Positions 22,491 to 60,800 of a DNA stretch of 64,000 nucleotides are shown one piece after another. Every line of letters begins with the position of its first letter. The first letter of the stretch is position 1. The stretch lies in the NCBI RefSeq assembly GCF_000224145.3, contig NC_020169.2, positions 1,910,662-1,974,661 of the forward strand, given 5' to 3'. This DNA comes from Ciona intestinalis. Taxonomy: Eukaryota; Chordata; Ascidiacea; Phlebobranchia; Cionidae. The notes under the pieces were generated by a model that saw nothing but the letters and a program-made list of their open reading frames with translations, made no database searches and was not told where the DNA came from. A program made the position numbers and the translations under genes.

Positions 22491-25400
22491 TTAAAGGCTT
22501 GAGTTGAAATAGGATTGCGGAACGACCATGTTAACACCAGACTGCAACTCTTCTATGGAAGTACATCCTAGAAAAAAACAGCAATAACATACTATGTGGT
22601 GTAAAGTAACATTAACAACAAAATTATATTTGTTGTAAAATAGCAATAACATAAATTTAATACTTTTCTGAAACAGCACTAACCAATACATAATACTTGC
22701 TGTAAGAAAAAAATAACAGAAATTTAATACTAAATTACAATTAATTCAATGTTATAGACTACATCCACATGCCATATAATAAACACAAATTACGAAAACC
22801 ATATTTGAGTGAAACGTTGTTCACCAATAATTCCACCAACCCATAAGTTGAAGTGCAGTTTTAAATTCTTCTCGTAACATTTTTAGAACATGTCTCACCC
22901 CCTCTTGACCCTTGGTGAAAATAAAATTGAAATAAGGTTTAGGAAAATTTATTGGCTGACATTTACATATATGAATGTAACTTACTTTATCCTCACGTGG
23001 CCGGAAAACGACAGTCGTTATCACATGGGTGTTCATACATCTCGTGCTAGCTTACGAGTTACCATGTATGTTACTTTGTAACCATGTATGTAAACACAAT
23101 GTAAGTTACCATGTATGTAAACACAATGTTAGTTACCATGTATGTAAACACAATGTAAGTTACCATGTATGTAAACCCATGTTTAAAGACTGTCGTTTTC
23201 GGGAGAATAGAGCAAGTCGCTTTTATTCATAAACTTACATTGTGTGCTAAGCCCCACAGCACAGGACGACCAATAAATACAGCTTTGGCGCCGAACGCAA
23301 TTGCTTTAATAACGTCAGTTCCATTTCGCACGCCACCGTCTAAATAGACTTCGCATTTCCCGTCCACAGCTTGAACTATCTCACGTAGTGCGTCAATCTA
23401 CAGGAAGTAGTTTGTTGTATACAATATGACATCATACAGTCACAACAATACACACAGCACCTAAATTAAATGAATTATTAATTTAACTCACTGTTGCAGG
23501 CACACCATCTAACTGCCTTGCTCCATGGTTAGACACCAATATACCAGCAACATTTTCCTTCACTGCCCTTTTAGCCATCTCACCTAAATTTTATTTTAAT
23601 AAAGTTGGTTTTATAAAAACTATGCATAAATGCACAGTGTTTTATCTAGACTGTAGATAAACTCTTAAGGTCAAAAAAACACATTAAAAATGCAAGCAGT
23701 GAAAGGAGCTTGGCAAGCAACTGTACAAAACACTACAGAATATAAAAAAACATTATACAAATGGTAAACACTATAGAATATAAAATAGACCTTTCATGAA
23801 CGGAAAATATATTTGAAGACACATAACTTTAAATATTAGTTACATGCGTTTTGATTAAATTTAGCAAATATTTCATTCAATACCTGTTATAATTCCTTTT
23901 AACACAATAGGCATGCTTGTGATTGTTTTAAGCCAAGCAATATCTGACCATTGTAAAGATGGGTCTATCAGTGCTGCTACCATCTGTGCCAACCCTGAAC
24001 CATTTTCCCCATCCACGGTATGTAACTCCTTCAGGTCTAAGGCTTTAAAGTTTTCCAAACTGTTTTAATAAAAAGGTTAGTTCATTAACCTGTGTTGTTA
24101 TATTTAAAGGGATAGATTAATTAAATTTATGTTATTGTTTAATGCTTATTTAACAGCCCTTCAAATATTAACCTTATTATGCCATTTTACTGTTTACTTT
24201 TTGAAAATTCCTATTAGGTTACATTTATTAGGTTTCATTTACTAGGATATATTTGTATATATTTTTACTTTTAAACTCAATTCATATATAGGTTTTTGTG
24301 CTTGGAAATAGAAAATAAAAATGCATTACTTTCATATTAAAATTAGCTTTTTTAGAACCCAAAGCTATTGCAGTGTGCATTTAGTGCAGATCTTAAAATC
24401 CAGTTATGATCTTAAACAAGACGGTGAAGGGTAAACTAAAATTGTTCTGGTTTTACCCAAGATGACTATTTATGTTCAATTTAAAACTACACTTTGCATT
24501 ATGATAATTTTTAATAATAAAATTGCAATTTTTAAATTCTAAAAGCACTGTACTGTGCAGTTTTTTTAAATTTAGTTATCACCTTAAATGTGACGGTAAG
24601 CTAAAATTGTTTTTCACGTCTTTGTATCGTTTTCCCAATATAGGTGTGTCCACTGTAAGAAATATTCCTTGGTAGCCAAGTCTTTCAGCGCGCTGAACTA
24701 ATTGTTTTGTAACTTCCCTGTTCTAAATATTAAACAAAAGTTTGTATTGGATTTCATGATACATTTCCGCGCACAGTCAGTTAGCACACCTTTCTTTAAC
24801 CCAGAGGTAACGGGTTTAAGGCTCGTTGTTGCTACCATTGGGAGCATATGTGTCCTTTGGCAATTGTTAGGCTATTTAAATTGCTTATACTTAAAGTTTA
24901 TAAAAGAAATTCCAAAATTAGGTTTAAATTTAACATTACAAAATAGTTAAAACTGAATTAGGTATGCATATATACTTTGTATATGTAGAGTTGTAGCCAT
25001 CTAATAGCTCCAGGAGCAGCAGCTGTTATATCTTCCACACTGGTGGTAGCCCAAGTACTTTGCATGTAACCTATTTTCATAGATTCTGCAGCTGGAAGCA
25101 AAATGGTAGCTTGTAAAAATAATAGCACTTAAATTACAGACAACAACTTTTTATGTATTTATTATCTGTAAAATGTAGTGTTAGCTCAGTTTCACCAGAA
25201 ATATGTATAGATGTATAGTATATCTATATGTATTTTGATTTTGTTCAGAACAGACACTGGTTAACTAACTACAAACAGTACAATACCACACCATGACAGA
25301 TTCTCATTTACAGAATATATAATGTTAAGTTAAAGAGCGGCTTTAACCTACACATGCTGTTGACAGTTTGGTGCTAATGAAGAAACGAACTGCTACATCA

Positions 25401-26160
25401 TACAGCCTATTCACATTTAACCCTAACACTTGGCCTTATTGCCCTTATACTATGTCCTTCTTAGGAATGACTTCATGATAGAATTGTACACCAGGGATGG
25501 TATTCTTGGCTAATGACCAAACTAGTTGGTACAAGTTACTATTGGTTACCTCGTGTTTTTAATTAAAATTTATTCTGTGTTTTTTATGTTTAGCGGGCCG
25601 ACTAAATTTCTGTGCATTACCTATTAAATTTTAGTTAAGCACCTAAAAAAGTTAAATAGAATTTAGGCGGCGGCTAGTTTAGTTAGAGCCCAGAATGCCA
25701 TCTCAGTACCAATAGTTCTGTACCTTTCACAACAGCAATTTCACCAGTTGGATGCGCCATCTTGTTCATTGCAGTAGATGCAATGCATACAGGAAAATCA
25801 ATTGGGGTACCCAGAACGGATGACCCAAGGTTCACTTTTGATACATCATTAAGAACATGGGGTCTCAGACGATATCTGAATAAACAGCAGGAATGAGGAA
25901 TGGCTTTGGCTTATAGACATTGCATAAAACAAGCCTGTTATAATGTGTAGGCAAAGTAAAAAAACATGGGCTTGTAATATAGTGCTAGTGTTAAAACAAC
26001 AGAAAAAAATCATGTATACATCCTACCTGCTAAATGCGTTGCAGTTGTCAGACAATGTTTGTTCGTTATTAGCTCCACTGCTGTAATAATCCCACACAGA
26101 TTTTGGAAGTTTTTCTCGTGCACTATTTTCATAATCTTTTACAGATACGGGAGCACTCAT
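22491..26160 (-). CDS. HAO1: 2-hydroxyacid oxidase (glycolate oxidase family), complete, 371 aa, 9 exons
   Basis: Exons (minus strand): 26160-26027, 25875-25724, 25091-24976, 24722-24583, 24059-23884, 23583-23492, 23397-23239, 22910-22841, 22567-22491. All phases agree and the total matches the usual ~370 residues. The family oxidises short 2-hydroxyacids such as glycolate to 2-oxoacids with FMN, releasing H2O2, normally in peroxisomes. Visible landmarks: [14 protein letters not shown] near the N terminus (substrate Tyr region), TVDTP (exon 4), PIVLKG with the FMN-contacting Lys (exon 5), [10 protein letters not shown] with the catalytic His and Arg (exon 6), LDGGVR and the GRP phosphate-binding loop (exon 7). 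The C terminus is SSL, which departs from the canonical peroxisomal SKL-type tripeptide. The HAO1 symbol reflects overall similarity; HAO1 and HAO2 may not be separable in a tunicate. Confidence 0.93.
22970..23228 (-). mobile_element. SINE 3' region with an internal minisatellite, ending in an inverted SINE tail
   Basis: The left part is the SINE tail in minus orientation (TTATCCTCACGTGGCCGG, CTCGTGCTAGC, GAGTTACCATGTATG). The right part (ACTGTCGTTTTCGGGAG, ATAGAGCAAGT) is the same tail in plus orientation, so the two halves face each other. It lies in the last-but-one intron of the hydroxyacid oxidase gene. Confidence 0.7.
23075..23179 (+). repeat. 27 bp tandem repeat, about 4 copies
   Basis: The unit GTTACCATGTATGTAAACAC plus AATGTAA is repeated nearly perfectly. 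The GTTACCATGTATG part is a piece of the SINE tail, so the array grew out of the SINE. Confidence 0.9.
24355..24460 (-). pseudogene. Worn partial copy of HAO exon 4 end
   Basis: The minus strand has AACAATTTTAG followed by TTTACCCTTCACCG, closely like the 3' end of exon 4 (24583 side), and the flanking intron bases also correspond (AGCTATTGCAGTGTGCA against AGCACTGTACTGTGCAG). The donor GT is lost. It looks like a ~180 bp tandem duplication inside the gene that has decayed. Confidence 0.5.
24768..24882 (+). mobile_element. SINE head fragment
   Basis: tRNA-like head with GTCAGTTAGCACACC, AACCCAGAGGTAACGGG, TTTAAGGCTCGTTG and TATGTGTCCTTTGGC. It lies in an intron of the oxidase gene. Confidence 0.7.
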
Positions 26161-26272
26161 TATATATTACGATGGTTTTCCTCTACGAAATAAAATTCAA
26201 TTTATGTATAATAGATTCAAAGATAATAATATCATAACCAAAGCATATATACTAGTACATATGCTTTGTTAT

Positions 26273-26360
26273 AACATTGCCGACGGTTTTTCTAGTCAGT
26301 AAACAACAACAGTAAACAACAACATTGCCGACGGTTTTTCTAGTCAGTAAACAACAACAG
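26273..26360 (+). repeat. Tandem direct repeat, 40 bp unit, period 48, two copies
   Basis: The unit AACATTGCCGACGGTTTTTC plus TAGTCAGTAAACAACAACAG occurs twice without change, separated by TAAACAAC. It lies ~110-200 bases upstream of the oxidase coding start. Confidence 0.95.
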
Positions 26361-26598
26361 AGCAGACAAAGTACGTGACACAAAATTTACTTCGAGGGTA
26401 ATTCCCTAGAAAAATAGTTCACTCGTCCGAGAAGGTAAATTAATTGATTTCTATTTAGTAGGAGAATAGGCTATAGCTATAAATTTCAACATTATTTTTT
26501 ACAGGAATTTAGGTAGTACCAAATGCTGTTTTTGCTCTGGATATTTTATATAAAGTAAATCAAATGTATTTACGTTAAACAGCCTTATTTACTTAAAA

Positions 26599-26682
26599 CC
26601 ATGGCGCCATAGATATCTAAACATATGTTTAGATATCTATGATGGCGCCCTCTATAACGAGGGTTATAGAGGGCGCCATGCT
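26599..26682. repeat. Compound palindrome (two adjacent perfect inverted repeats)
   Basis: 26609-26640 is a 32 bp perfect palindrome centred on ACATATGT. 26642-26679 is a second hairpin with 17 bp perfect arms (ATGGCGCCCTCTATAAC) and loop GAGG. ATGGCGCC occurs at the left edge and junction, and its complement at the right edge, so the whole block can fold as a unit. Confidence 0.9.
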
Positions 26683-27179
26683 TAAAACGTATGAACACAA
26701 TAGATATATATATACACACATACGCTGATGATATCATTTAAAAAACACGACACTTTCCGGTAAATTATCGTATTACAATAATATTGGACAGCAATTAAAG
26801 AGGCACTACGATGTACTGAAGCCTCGAGGCTGTGTAGAAAATGATCACGTATTAAGCTGTACGAGACCGCAAAATTGAATGCTGGTACCTTCCTGCAGTA
26901 TGTAGTTTGAATAGTATTTTATTGTATTGAATATATATTTGATAGTAATTGTCCAATCGCTTTTTATGTAGCCTACATTCAGTATGTAAACGGGAAGAAA
27001 CAGTATGTTTCATCACGTATTCGTGCAAATAGACCTGCTGTCAAAGGGCCGATGATATGAAAAGCTTTATTTCCTGCCGTCTGTTTAGAAAGAGAGTCCT
27101 CTTATGTACCGCGGTAAGAAAAGAACGTAGTGCCATCAGATTTTTACGTGCATAGCAATGATTATTTGTTTTTATCTTT

Positions 27180-27282
27180 GCGTGGCGGGGTCAGGACAGG
27201 CGGTATAACACGGGTGTGCTGTTTCACACACCTTATTGCCGCTTACGAGTTACCACGTGTGTCACTTTGTGGGTCTTAACAC
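27180..27282 (-). mobile_element. SINE tail fragment
   Basis: GCGTGGCGGGGTCAGGACAG, TATAACACGGGTGT, TTACGAGTTACCACGTGTGT and CACTTTGTGGG match the family tail in minus orientation. Confidence 0.75.
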
Positions 27283-28171
27283 AGAATGCTTAACATTAGG
27301 GAAGATTTTTTAATTTTTTTAATTTAGGACTGACAAAGTATTAATATAAGGCACACATTTAAACAACAAATAACTCGAGAAAATTAGAAATTACAAAAAT
27401 GCCAACGTTGATAGCAGCGACAGCCGACAAGGTGCCACGGCATTAGAAGAGCAGAAACCCAAAAAGTTTTAATATTCGATAATATAGTTGTATGCTCGTG
27501 CCAAAACGAAGATGAAGGTGCTAGTGAGGAATCCCCCCCCCCTTGCCTATAGAAAAAAACGAGACACTGAAGAAGAAGCGACACTTCAATTACGTATCAA
27601 AAAATATATTTAATAATCAAAGTACTTTTAGTTGGGTCGAAAGAAACCTAGCACCATGAATTTTATTAAACTTATTACACAGCAACGACGTTACACAAGG
27701 ATTGCATGGCAAGGACTAAAGAGCTGACTCACGATGACGTAATGGTTATTGATTAGTGGGGATTTTCCGTCCCGTCGATTTCATAACACCACAACCAACC
27801 ATACATGTATCACTTCAGATGGAATGCTGTTGGATAAGCGCAAACAGAAATGTCGTATAGTCATTGTTTACAGAAACACTACAGTAGGCTATAGGGCACT
27901 ATATTATATTAAGCATTTTAGGTCAGTTTCAGTAAGCAGTATACGTGTTGCCTATGCTATAAATACCCGTGTTGCTGTCATGCTGTGTATACCTGGAAAG
28001 GGCAGGCGTTGTGTTAGTTAGTACGTCATATTCTACTGTTTAGCTCCAAATTCGAGCAATTATGCCTACCCTTATATTTCTTTATAATGACTAGACAATC
28101 AAAACTATGTTAGTGTTTATGTAATTTTAATTATTTAATTAATCTGTTCTTAAACTAAAAATTCCACAACG

Positions 28172-55250
<27,079 letters not shown>

Positions 55251-55657
55251 CTTGATCATCCCTTAATACAGGCAAAAGATACCATTAAGCTTTTTGTGTA
55301 ATACCGTTGGTTTTTTTGGAACTTATATTTATTTGTTCGTATTTAATTTATTGTGTTAGGCAATCTTGTACTTTGTTACTATCGCCCTTTTTCTTAAACA
55401 CGCCTTTTTTCTAGCAAGTGTAAGTACAGTGTGTCTCGACGTAGCCAATCGTGTAATATATCCAATTTCAGTACTTTCTAAAACGGTCAAATTACCGCAT
55501 TTGATACTTTCCATTTTTTCCCCTTCTTTACACACACACACACACATACACACGTACTGATCAGCTACCTTTTTCCATATACAGCATTTTTCCATCACCT
55601 TATACACACATTATTTCAAATCCTTCTTTAAAAATTCTCCAAATGTTGATATATGTT

Positions 55658-55793
55658 GAAGAGTGGGGTAAAATGGCACACGTTTTTATTTTTTTTCGTC
55701 CTATTTTGGGAGCACACACAAAATATGTACGGAACTATATATCTTTAACGTCGCAACTCTCAACAGTGTCCCATTTTACCCTACAGTACCATG
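55658..55793 (+). mobile_element. MITE copy with large internal deletion
   Basis: AGAGTGGGGTAAAATGGCACAC start, TTTTTTTCGTCCTATTTTGG, and AGTGTCCCATTTTACCC then TACAGTACC at the end. Confidence 0.75.
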
Positions 55794-55953
55794 TTTATCA
55801 TTATATGGAACAGCAATAACTTCTATACCTCATACTACACAACAGAACGTTCATATAAGTCACAAGAAACGTTTGTACCACTTACAACGTACTGTCGAGT
55901 AACTTAGTGAACTAAAAATACACATTACAGCCGATTAATAACTAAAGCATTAT

Positions 55954-56138
55954 ATATAGTAGGGTGGGGGAAATAAGACACCTTTTATTCTATTTTCTCG
56001 TCCCATTTGGTGTAGTAAACAAAGAACATTCAAAGAATTATAAAATCGTATTCTCACGGCTCCCATAGACCGTTAATTGTTTCAAACACGATCAGTATAT
56101 CTGAATATTATATGCTAAAGGTGTCCCCCACACTGTAT
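55954..56138 (+). mobile_element. MITE copy, end shortened
   Basis: TATAGTAGGGTGGGGGAAATAAG start, full body, shortened AAAGGTGTCCCCCACACTGTAT end. Confidence 0.88.
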
Positions 56139-56440
56139 GGTATATAGATGTATTCTTGATCCTAAGCGGCAATACTGCCATTTCTGTTCCTTTGCTAATT
56201 TATTTTTTATATAGTGAGTAAAACTTGACATTTTTGTTCGTTGTTAATTAAAAAATAAAAAAAAATACAAAAAGCCCGGAATGGGTGAAATGTTACAGCA
56301 CCAGAGAAGCTTTTGCTACTTGGAAACCGTACATGTAAGTACATCAATTATTATTTGTATTTATAACGTACTTTGCTATGTGTTGTTCAGTCAGCAGTTT
56401 AGTTACTATGCAAATTTACTACTATTTCCGTATGCCTACG

Positions 56441-56623
56441 ATAGTAGGGTGGGGGGAAGATCCGACACCTTATAAGCATATAATATCAAAATATCTCGAT
56501 TGTGTTTTAAGCAATTAACAACGGTTTATGAAAGTTGTGAGGATACGGTTTTACAATTCTTTGTATGTTTTTTGTTTACTACCAAATAGAATGTAAAGGT
56601 CCACTTTCCCCACCCTACTATAT
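56441..56623 (-). mobile_element. MITE copy, full length
   Basis: ATAGTAGGGTGGGGGGAAG to TTTCCCCACCCTACTATA, reverse orientation. Confidence 0.9.
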
Positions 56624-57495
56624 GAATAACAGTTTTCGATTATTGTGTTAAGAAATTGAATATGGTATTGAAGCTTAACATTGGGCTAACAGATGCTTCA
56701 CCGTTTACGTGTAACGGGCCCTAAGGCAGGTCGCATTCATTGTACCCAGCGCCACAGTTTGTATGAGAATTCGTAGTTTGTTTACTTACTTTACGACATT
56801 GACGTATTGAACTTGAAATTGAGCTTATAAACATTCCATTACCACTTTTTTATGATAAAGAAAAAACATTTTCATTATTTTATAACCCAAACCATAAAAA
56901 TTGCCTCCGTTGCACGGTCGAGCATTAATTCTGGTGCAGATTTATTCAAATCATTTGAAAAATTAATTTTGTTAAACGTAAAGGTCGACCTGGGTTATTA
57001 GCAGCTTAAAACAGAAAGACAGAATAATTGGTAATTTAATCCGTAGCATTACGTGTTACAGTGCGTCTTCATTAACGCAATGTCACCAGATAATTGCTTT
57101 CCTTAGAGCCAGATCACCGGCGCTTTCGCGTTCTATATAACTACACCATGCCTGCGGTAACACATTCTTCTCAGGTCGCAAATTTAATCTCTTGCAAGGA
57201 TCGAGTTGATACGTAAATGTGCACTGACAATAGAAACCATGCAAAAGCACGGCCACGTTTTCCGGTCAGATGTACACAATGCAGGTAGCGAATACAACTT
57301 GTGCCAAAACTTGCCCGACAACTATTTTTTTTTAAACGTTATGTTATTGGTATGATGGGTAACTTTAATGTAGGTTTTCCAGTAGCAAAAACTTAGCATA
57401 TTCTACCGTGTTATTGCTCTATATATTACCACATCATGGCCTATGAAGTTATATCTGCTATTCCATCTTTTTTTCATGTATTCACTTTAAGTGTT

Positions 57496-57522
57496 GAATG
57501 AATGAATGAATGAATGAATGAC
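57496..57522 (+). repeat. (GAAT)n microsatellite
   Basis: About six GAAT/TGAA units followed by ACATTCATTC, so the tract can form a short hairpin. The same ATTC motif ends the SINE tail. Confidence 0.9.
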
Positions 57523-57777
57523 ATTCATTCAAGTGTTACGTACTACAATTTAAGTTGTAAATGGTCCGGTCACTTTATACCCATATTCAAAATAGACCAA
57601 TTTTGAAAATAATTATTTACCGTGAATTTCTATTTCCACGTATTGCTTAGGCATATATGCAGCTTGATATGTGACGTCATCAGTATAGAAGTCACACCCA
57701 AATCGTCATTTTATGCCTTTTTTGCAAACGAATCACTCGCCTTATGAATCCGTTTTTCGGCCCGCCGACCTTGAGCG

Positions 57778-57784
57778 TTTATAA
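57778..57784 (+). promoter_or_regulatory. TATA-like box of the trefoil/EGF/CCP gene
   Basis: TTTATAA 76 bases upstream of the ATG at 57854; a start about 30 bases downstream would give a ~45 base leader. Confidence 0.45.
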
Positions 57785-57853
57785 CTCTGGACCAAAATCA
57801 TTCTCTTCGAATAGAGAAATTAATTTTCACGCGCAGTAGTTCACAGTGGCGAA

Positions 57854-60800
57854 ATGGCGCGCCTAGGGTTACTCTTAGTTTTGCTTGTGTCGTTGACGAC
57901 CTTGGAATATGCGTTGGGACAGCTGACCTGTAACCAAGACATATATTCTCGAAAGCCTTGCCGTGCAAGTTCTAAAGTTGGATGCTTGGTGGCGTAAGTT
58001 GTTTTTTGGGGGGGATTTTAAAATCGTGACTGCAACAATACAGATTAGAACTGTATGCTAATTTTTATGTTTATTTATTGATTGGAAAAATGCCTTGCAG
58101 GCATACTTTGCTTATCAGTTTACGTACGCACAACGACGCGGTAAAAATGGAAGCGAATTTGATTTTTTAAATTAGTGTGAAATTATCATTTGCCTATATA
58201 AATTAAATGTTCAATATTATACGTTTTGGCAAAAAATGGGCGCATGACACGCCCTGTGCTGTTTGCATCGTTTAGCGAGCAAAAAATACGCCGTATTGAA
58301 CTTCTAGCCGCGGGGCAAAATTACCGTGGCAGGAACACCTCGGCGCCGTGACCCTTAGAGAAGCGTTTTGTGGACCCGCACAGCCGCGTAGCCATATCTG
58401 CGGGGCAAGCCAAGGCGATACTCGGAGACTGGTTACAGCGGAAACTGGTTTTACTATGAACGACGACTTCGTCCTAGCCTGGCTAAGTACCCACCGCGTC
58501 GTTCGTGCGCCCTTTGCAGAAGATTAAAGCTTACTGCGGCATTTAAATTTACATTATGCTTTACATATTACAAAGTTACATTAAAGTCGTGCTGGTTAAA
58601 GCACCCTTTTCCCAAAATAGAACAAGTTTAGGGCAATCGAGTTTTTAGTCACAATACGTTATTTATTGATACAAAACATACCAAAAAATTACCAGCCACC
58701 GGGCACAAAGCATATATTTAAAAGTATATATATTTTAAACGCTCAAACATTAAAGAATTAATTTATATCAAATTTTTATTAGCACATTATATAGTAGGGT
58801 GGGTGACAATGGGACACCTTTAGCACATAATACCCAAATATCCTGATCGTGTTTTAAACGATTAGCAACGCCCTGTGCGAGTCGTGAGGATATAGTTTTA
58901 TATTTATGCGCATGTTCTTTGGTTACTACCAAATTGGACGAGAAAATATAATGAAATGTGTCCCATATTCCCCCACCCTACTATACAACGTCTAACAACT
59001 TAAACACAATGTGTAAAAACACACATCAAAGGCTAAATACGACTTAGCGTTGAAAACTATTTAAACTTGCCTAAATCTTTTGCTTTAATTCTTGCCCACT
59101 ACAAAGAAATGTTAATTTTACTGAAACCTAACTAAAATTCCCCCTATCCATTTAGAAATTGCTGCTTTGATGATGCAAACAATCAATGTTATCGCAAAGG
59201 TATGTATTGTTGTCCACAAAGTTACATACATGCATCATGGTAACTCCTTCTAAACCGGAGGTTGCTGGTACAAGGCTTAACCCGGCTACTTATGTGTCTA
59301 TAAATATGCCTCTGTGCAGGATGTTTCATTTATTTGGAATGTTATGTCGCAAAAAAAATAATAAACACTTCAACAAAGTTACATACAGCGTAACTTGTAA
59401 GCGAGCACGAGGTGTGTGAAACAGAACAACCATGTTATAACGACTGTCATTGCCCCTAAACAAGTTACATTAATCGTTCATAAAACCTGTTTAATTTAGA
59501 GTTTCTTGGCGTTAATGCAGTTTTTTTTTTAGAGGCCATCCTCTCAATGGGTTTCCGACCAACAAAGGGACCATCACAAACTGGATGTAAGTTTACTGCT
59601 ACGAGTACATACACAATATAAACTTGCTAAGTTGGTATGAAGTACACATACGTTAATTATTATTACGCATGAAATTATAAACGTTAACTCAGTTACAAAG
59701 ACGTGGAATCAAAATAATAAACATCCTACTTGTACAGTATTCAGATACCACCGCATTAAATAAAATTTATTTTTTATTCTTTCACGTTTTAACGGAATAG
59801 CTTTTTGTGCGTTAACGTGTAAATTCAACTTTTAGCCAATTTACTTCATTTGGGAGGCGAACCTGGTTACACAGGCAACATGCTTATTCGAACATGTGTA
59901 CCACGATTTGCAAGATGCGGAAGAATTTATCCTCCTATGACCGTGTACGTACATTTATGCAAAAAATATTTTTAACCAGTTTGTTTTAAGCCTTTACACA
60001 GTTGTTAATTAATATACGTGATAATACTGTGGGTATTGGGAGTACTGAGCAAAATCTGGTCTATATCTTGGCTCGTCTAACAAGGACCTCACCCATGTAC
60101 GATAGAATATAATATAGTGGGGTGGTGAAAGATGGGACACCTTTTCGTTCCATTTTCCCGTCTCATTTTGTAGTAAACAAAACATTTTCAAAGAATTTTT
60201 AAAACCGCATCCACACGACTCCCATAGGCTGCTGTTAACCTGTTCGTGTTTTAAACAATTAACAATGGTCTATGGAAGTCGTGAGTATACGGTTTTACAA
60301 TTCTTCGAATGTTTTTTGTTTACTACCAAATGGGTCAAGAAAATAGAATTAAAAAGTTGTCTCATCTTCCCCTACTCTACTATATACATACCAAAATTAA
60401 TAAAACATATTTATTTTTATATAGAGAAAGGTGCCTTCAACATTCATGCTGCTGGAACAACCTGACAAGCACATGTTTCCAAGCCTCTCATTACAGTAGG
60501 TTAATTTAGTATGCTCTCTTGTAAGGCTGCTATGTACTGTGTATTATTATGCCATGTTAAAATCACCTACACTCAGTGATGTTGGTGTTGAAATGCGTAG
60601 ACATTTTTTTGTCATCTCACCGTAACACTTAGCTATACGCCTGTCTTTAGCTCAGAAATTGCAGGTATACAATAAGGCAGGACGCTGCTACGATTGTAGG
60701 CGTATGTGTCCAAGGGCAAGACACTAATACTATTCTATTCTATGTGGGTAAGGTCCCGCAGCATGGGCCCTAGGATTTAGGCCACAATTAACCCATTACC

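Larger units (their letters stand above)
26161..28171. promoter_or_regulatory. Head-to-head spacer between HAO1-like and ABCC4 genes
   Basis: The two genes diverge from this 2.0 kb spacer, which must hold both promoters. It contains a 48 bp tandem repeat, a compound palindrome and one SINE fragment. A pyrimidine-rich TTTATTTCGTAG lies ~22 bases upstream of the oxidase ATG and could be a trans-splice acceptor. No clear TATA box is evident for either gene. Confidence 0.5.
55251..57853. other. Intergenic region between ABCC4 and the trefoil/CCP gene
   Basis: Holds the ABCC4 3' end, several MITEs, a possible SINE fragment at 56690-56755, a short (CA)n run near 55532 and a GAAT microsatellite. 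I found no gene. From ~57,050 the sequence is less AT-rich and carries the likely promoter of the next gene, including TGACGTCA at about 57671. Confidence 0.6.

Noticed and set aside
27749..28021. 90-codon plus-strand frame upstream of ABCC4
   Set aside because: No similarity, no splice support, and it lies in the promoter spacer.
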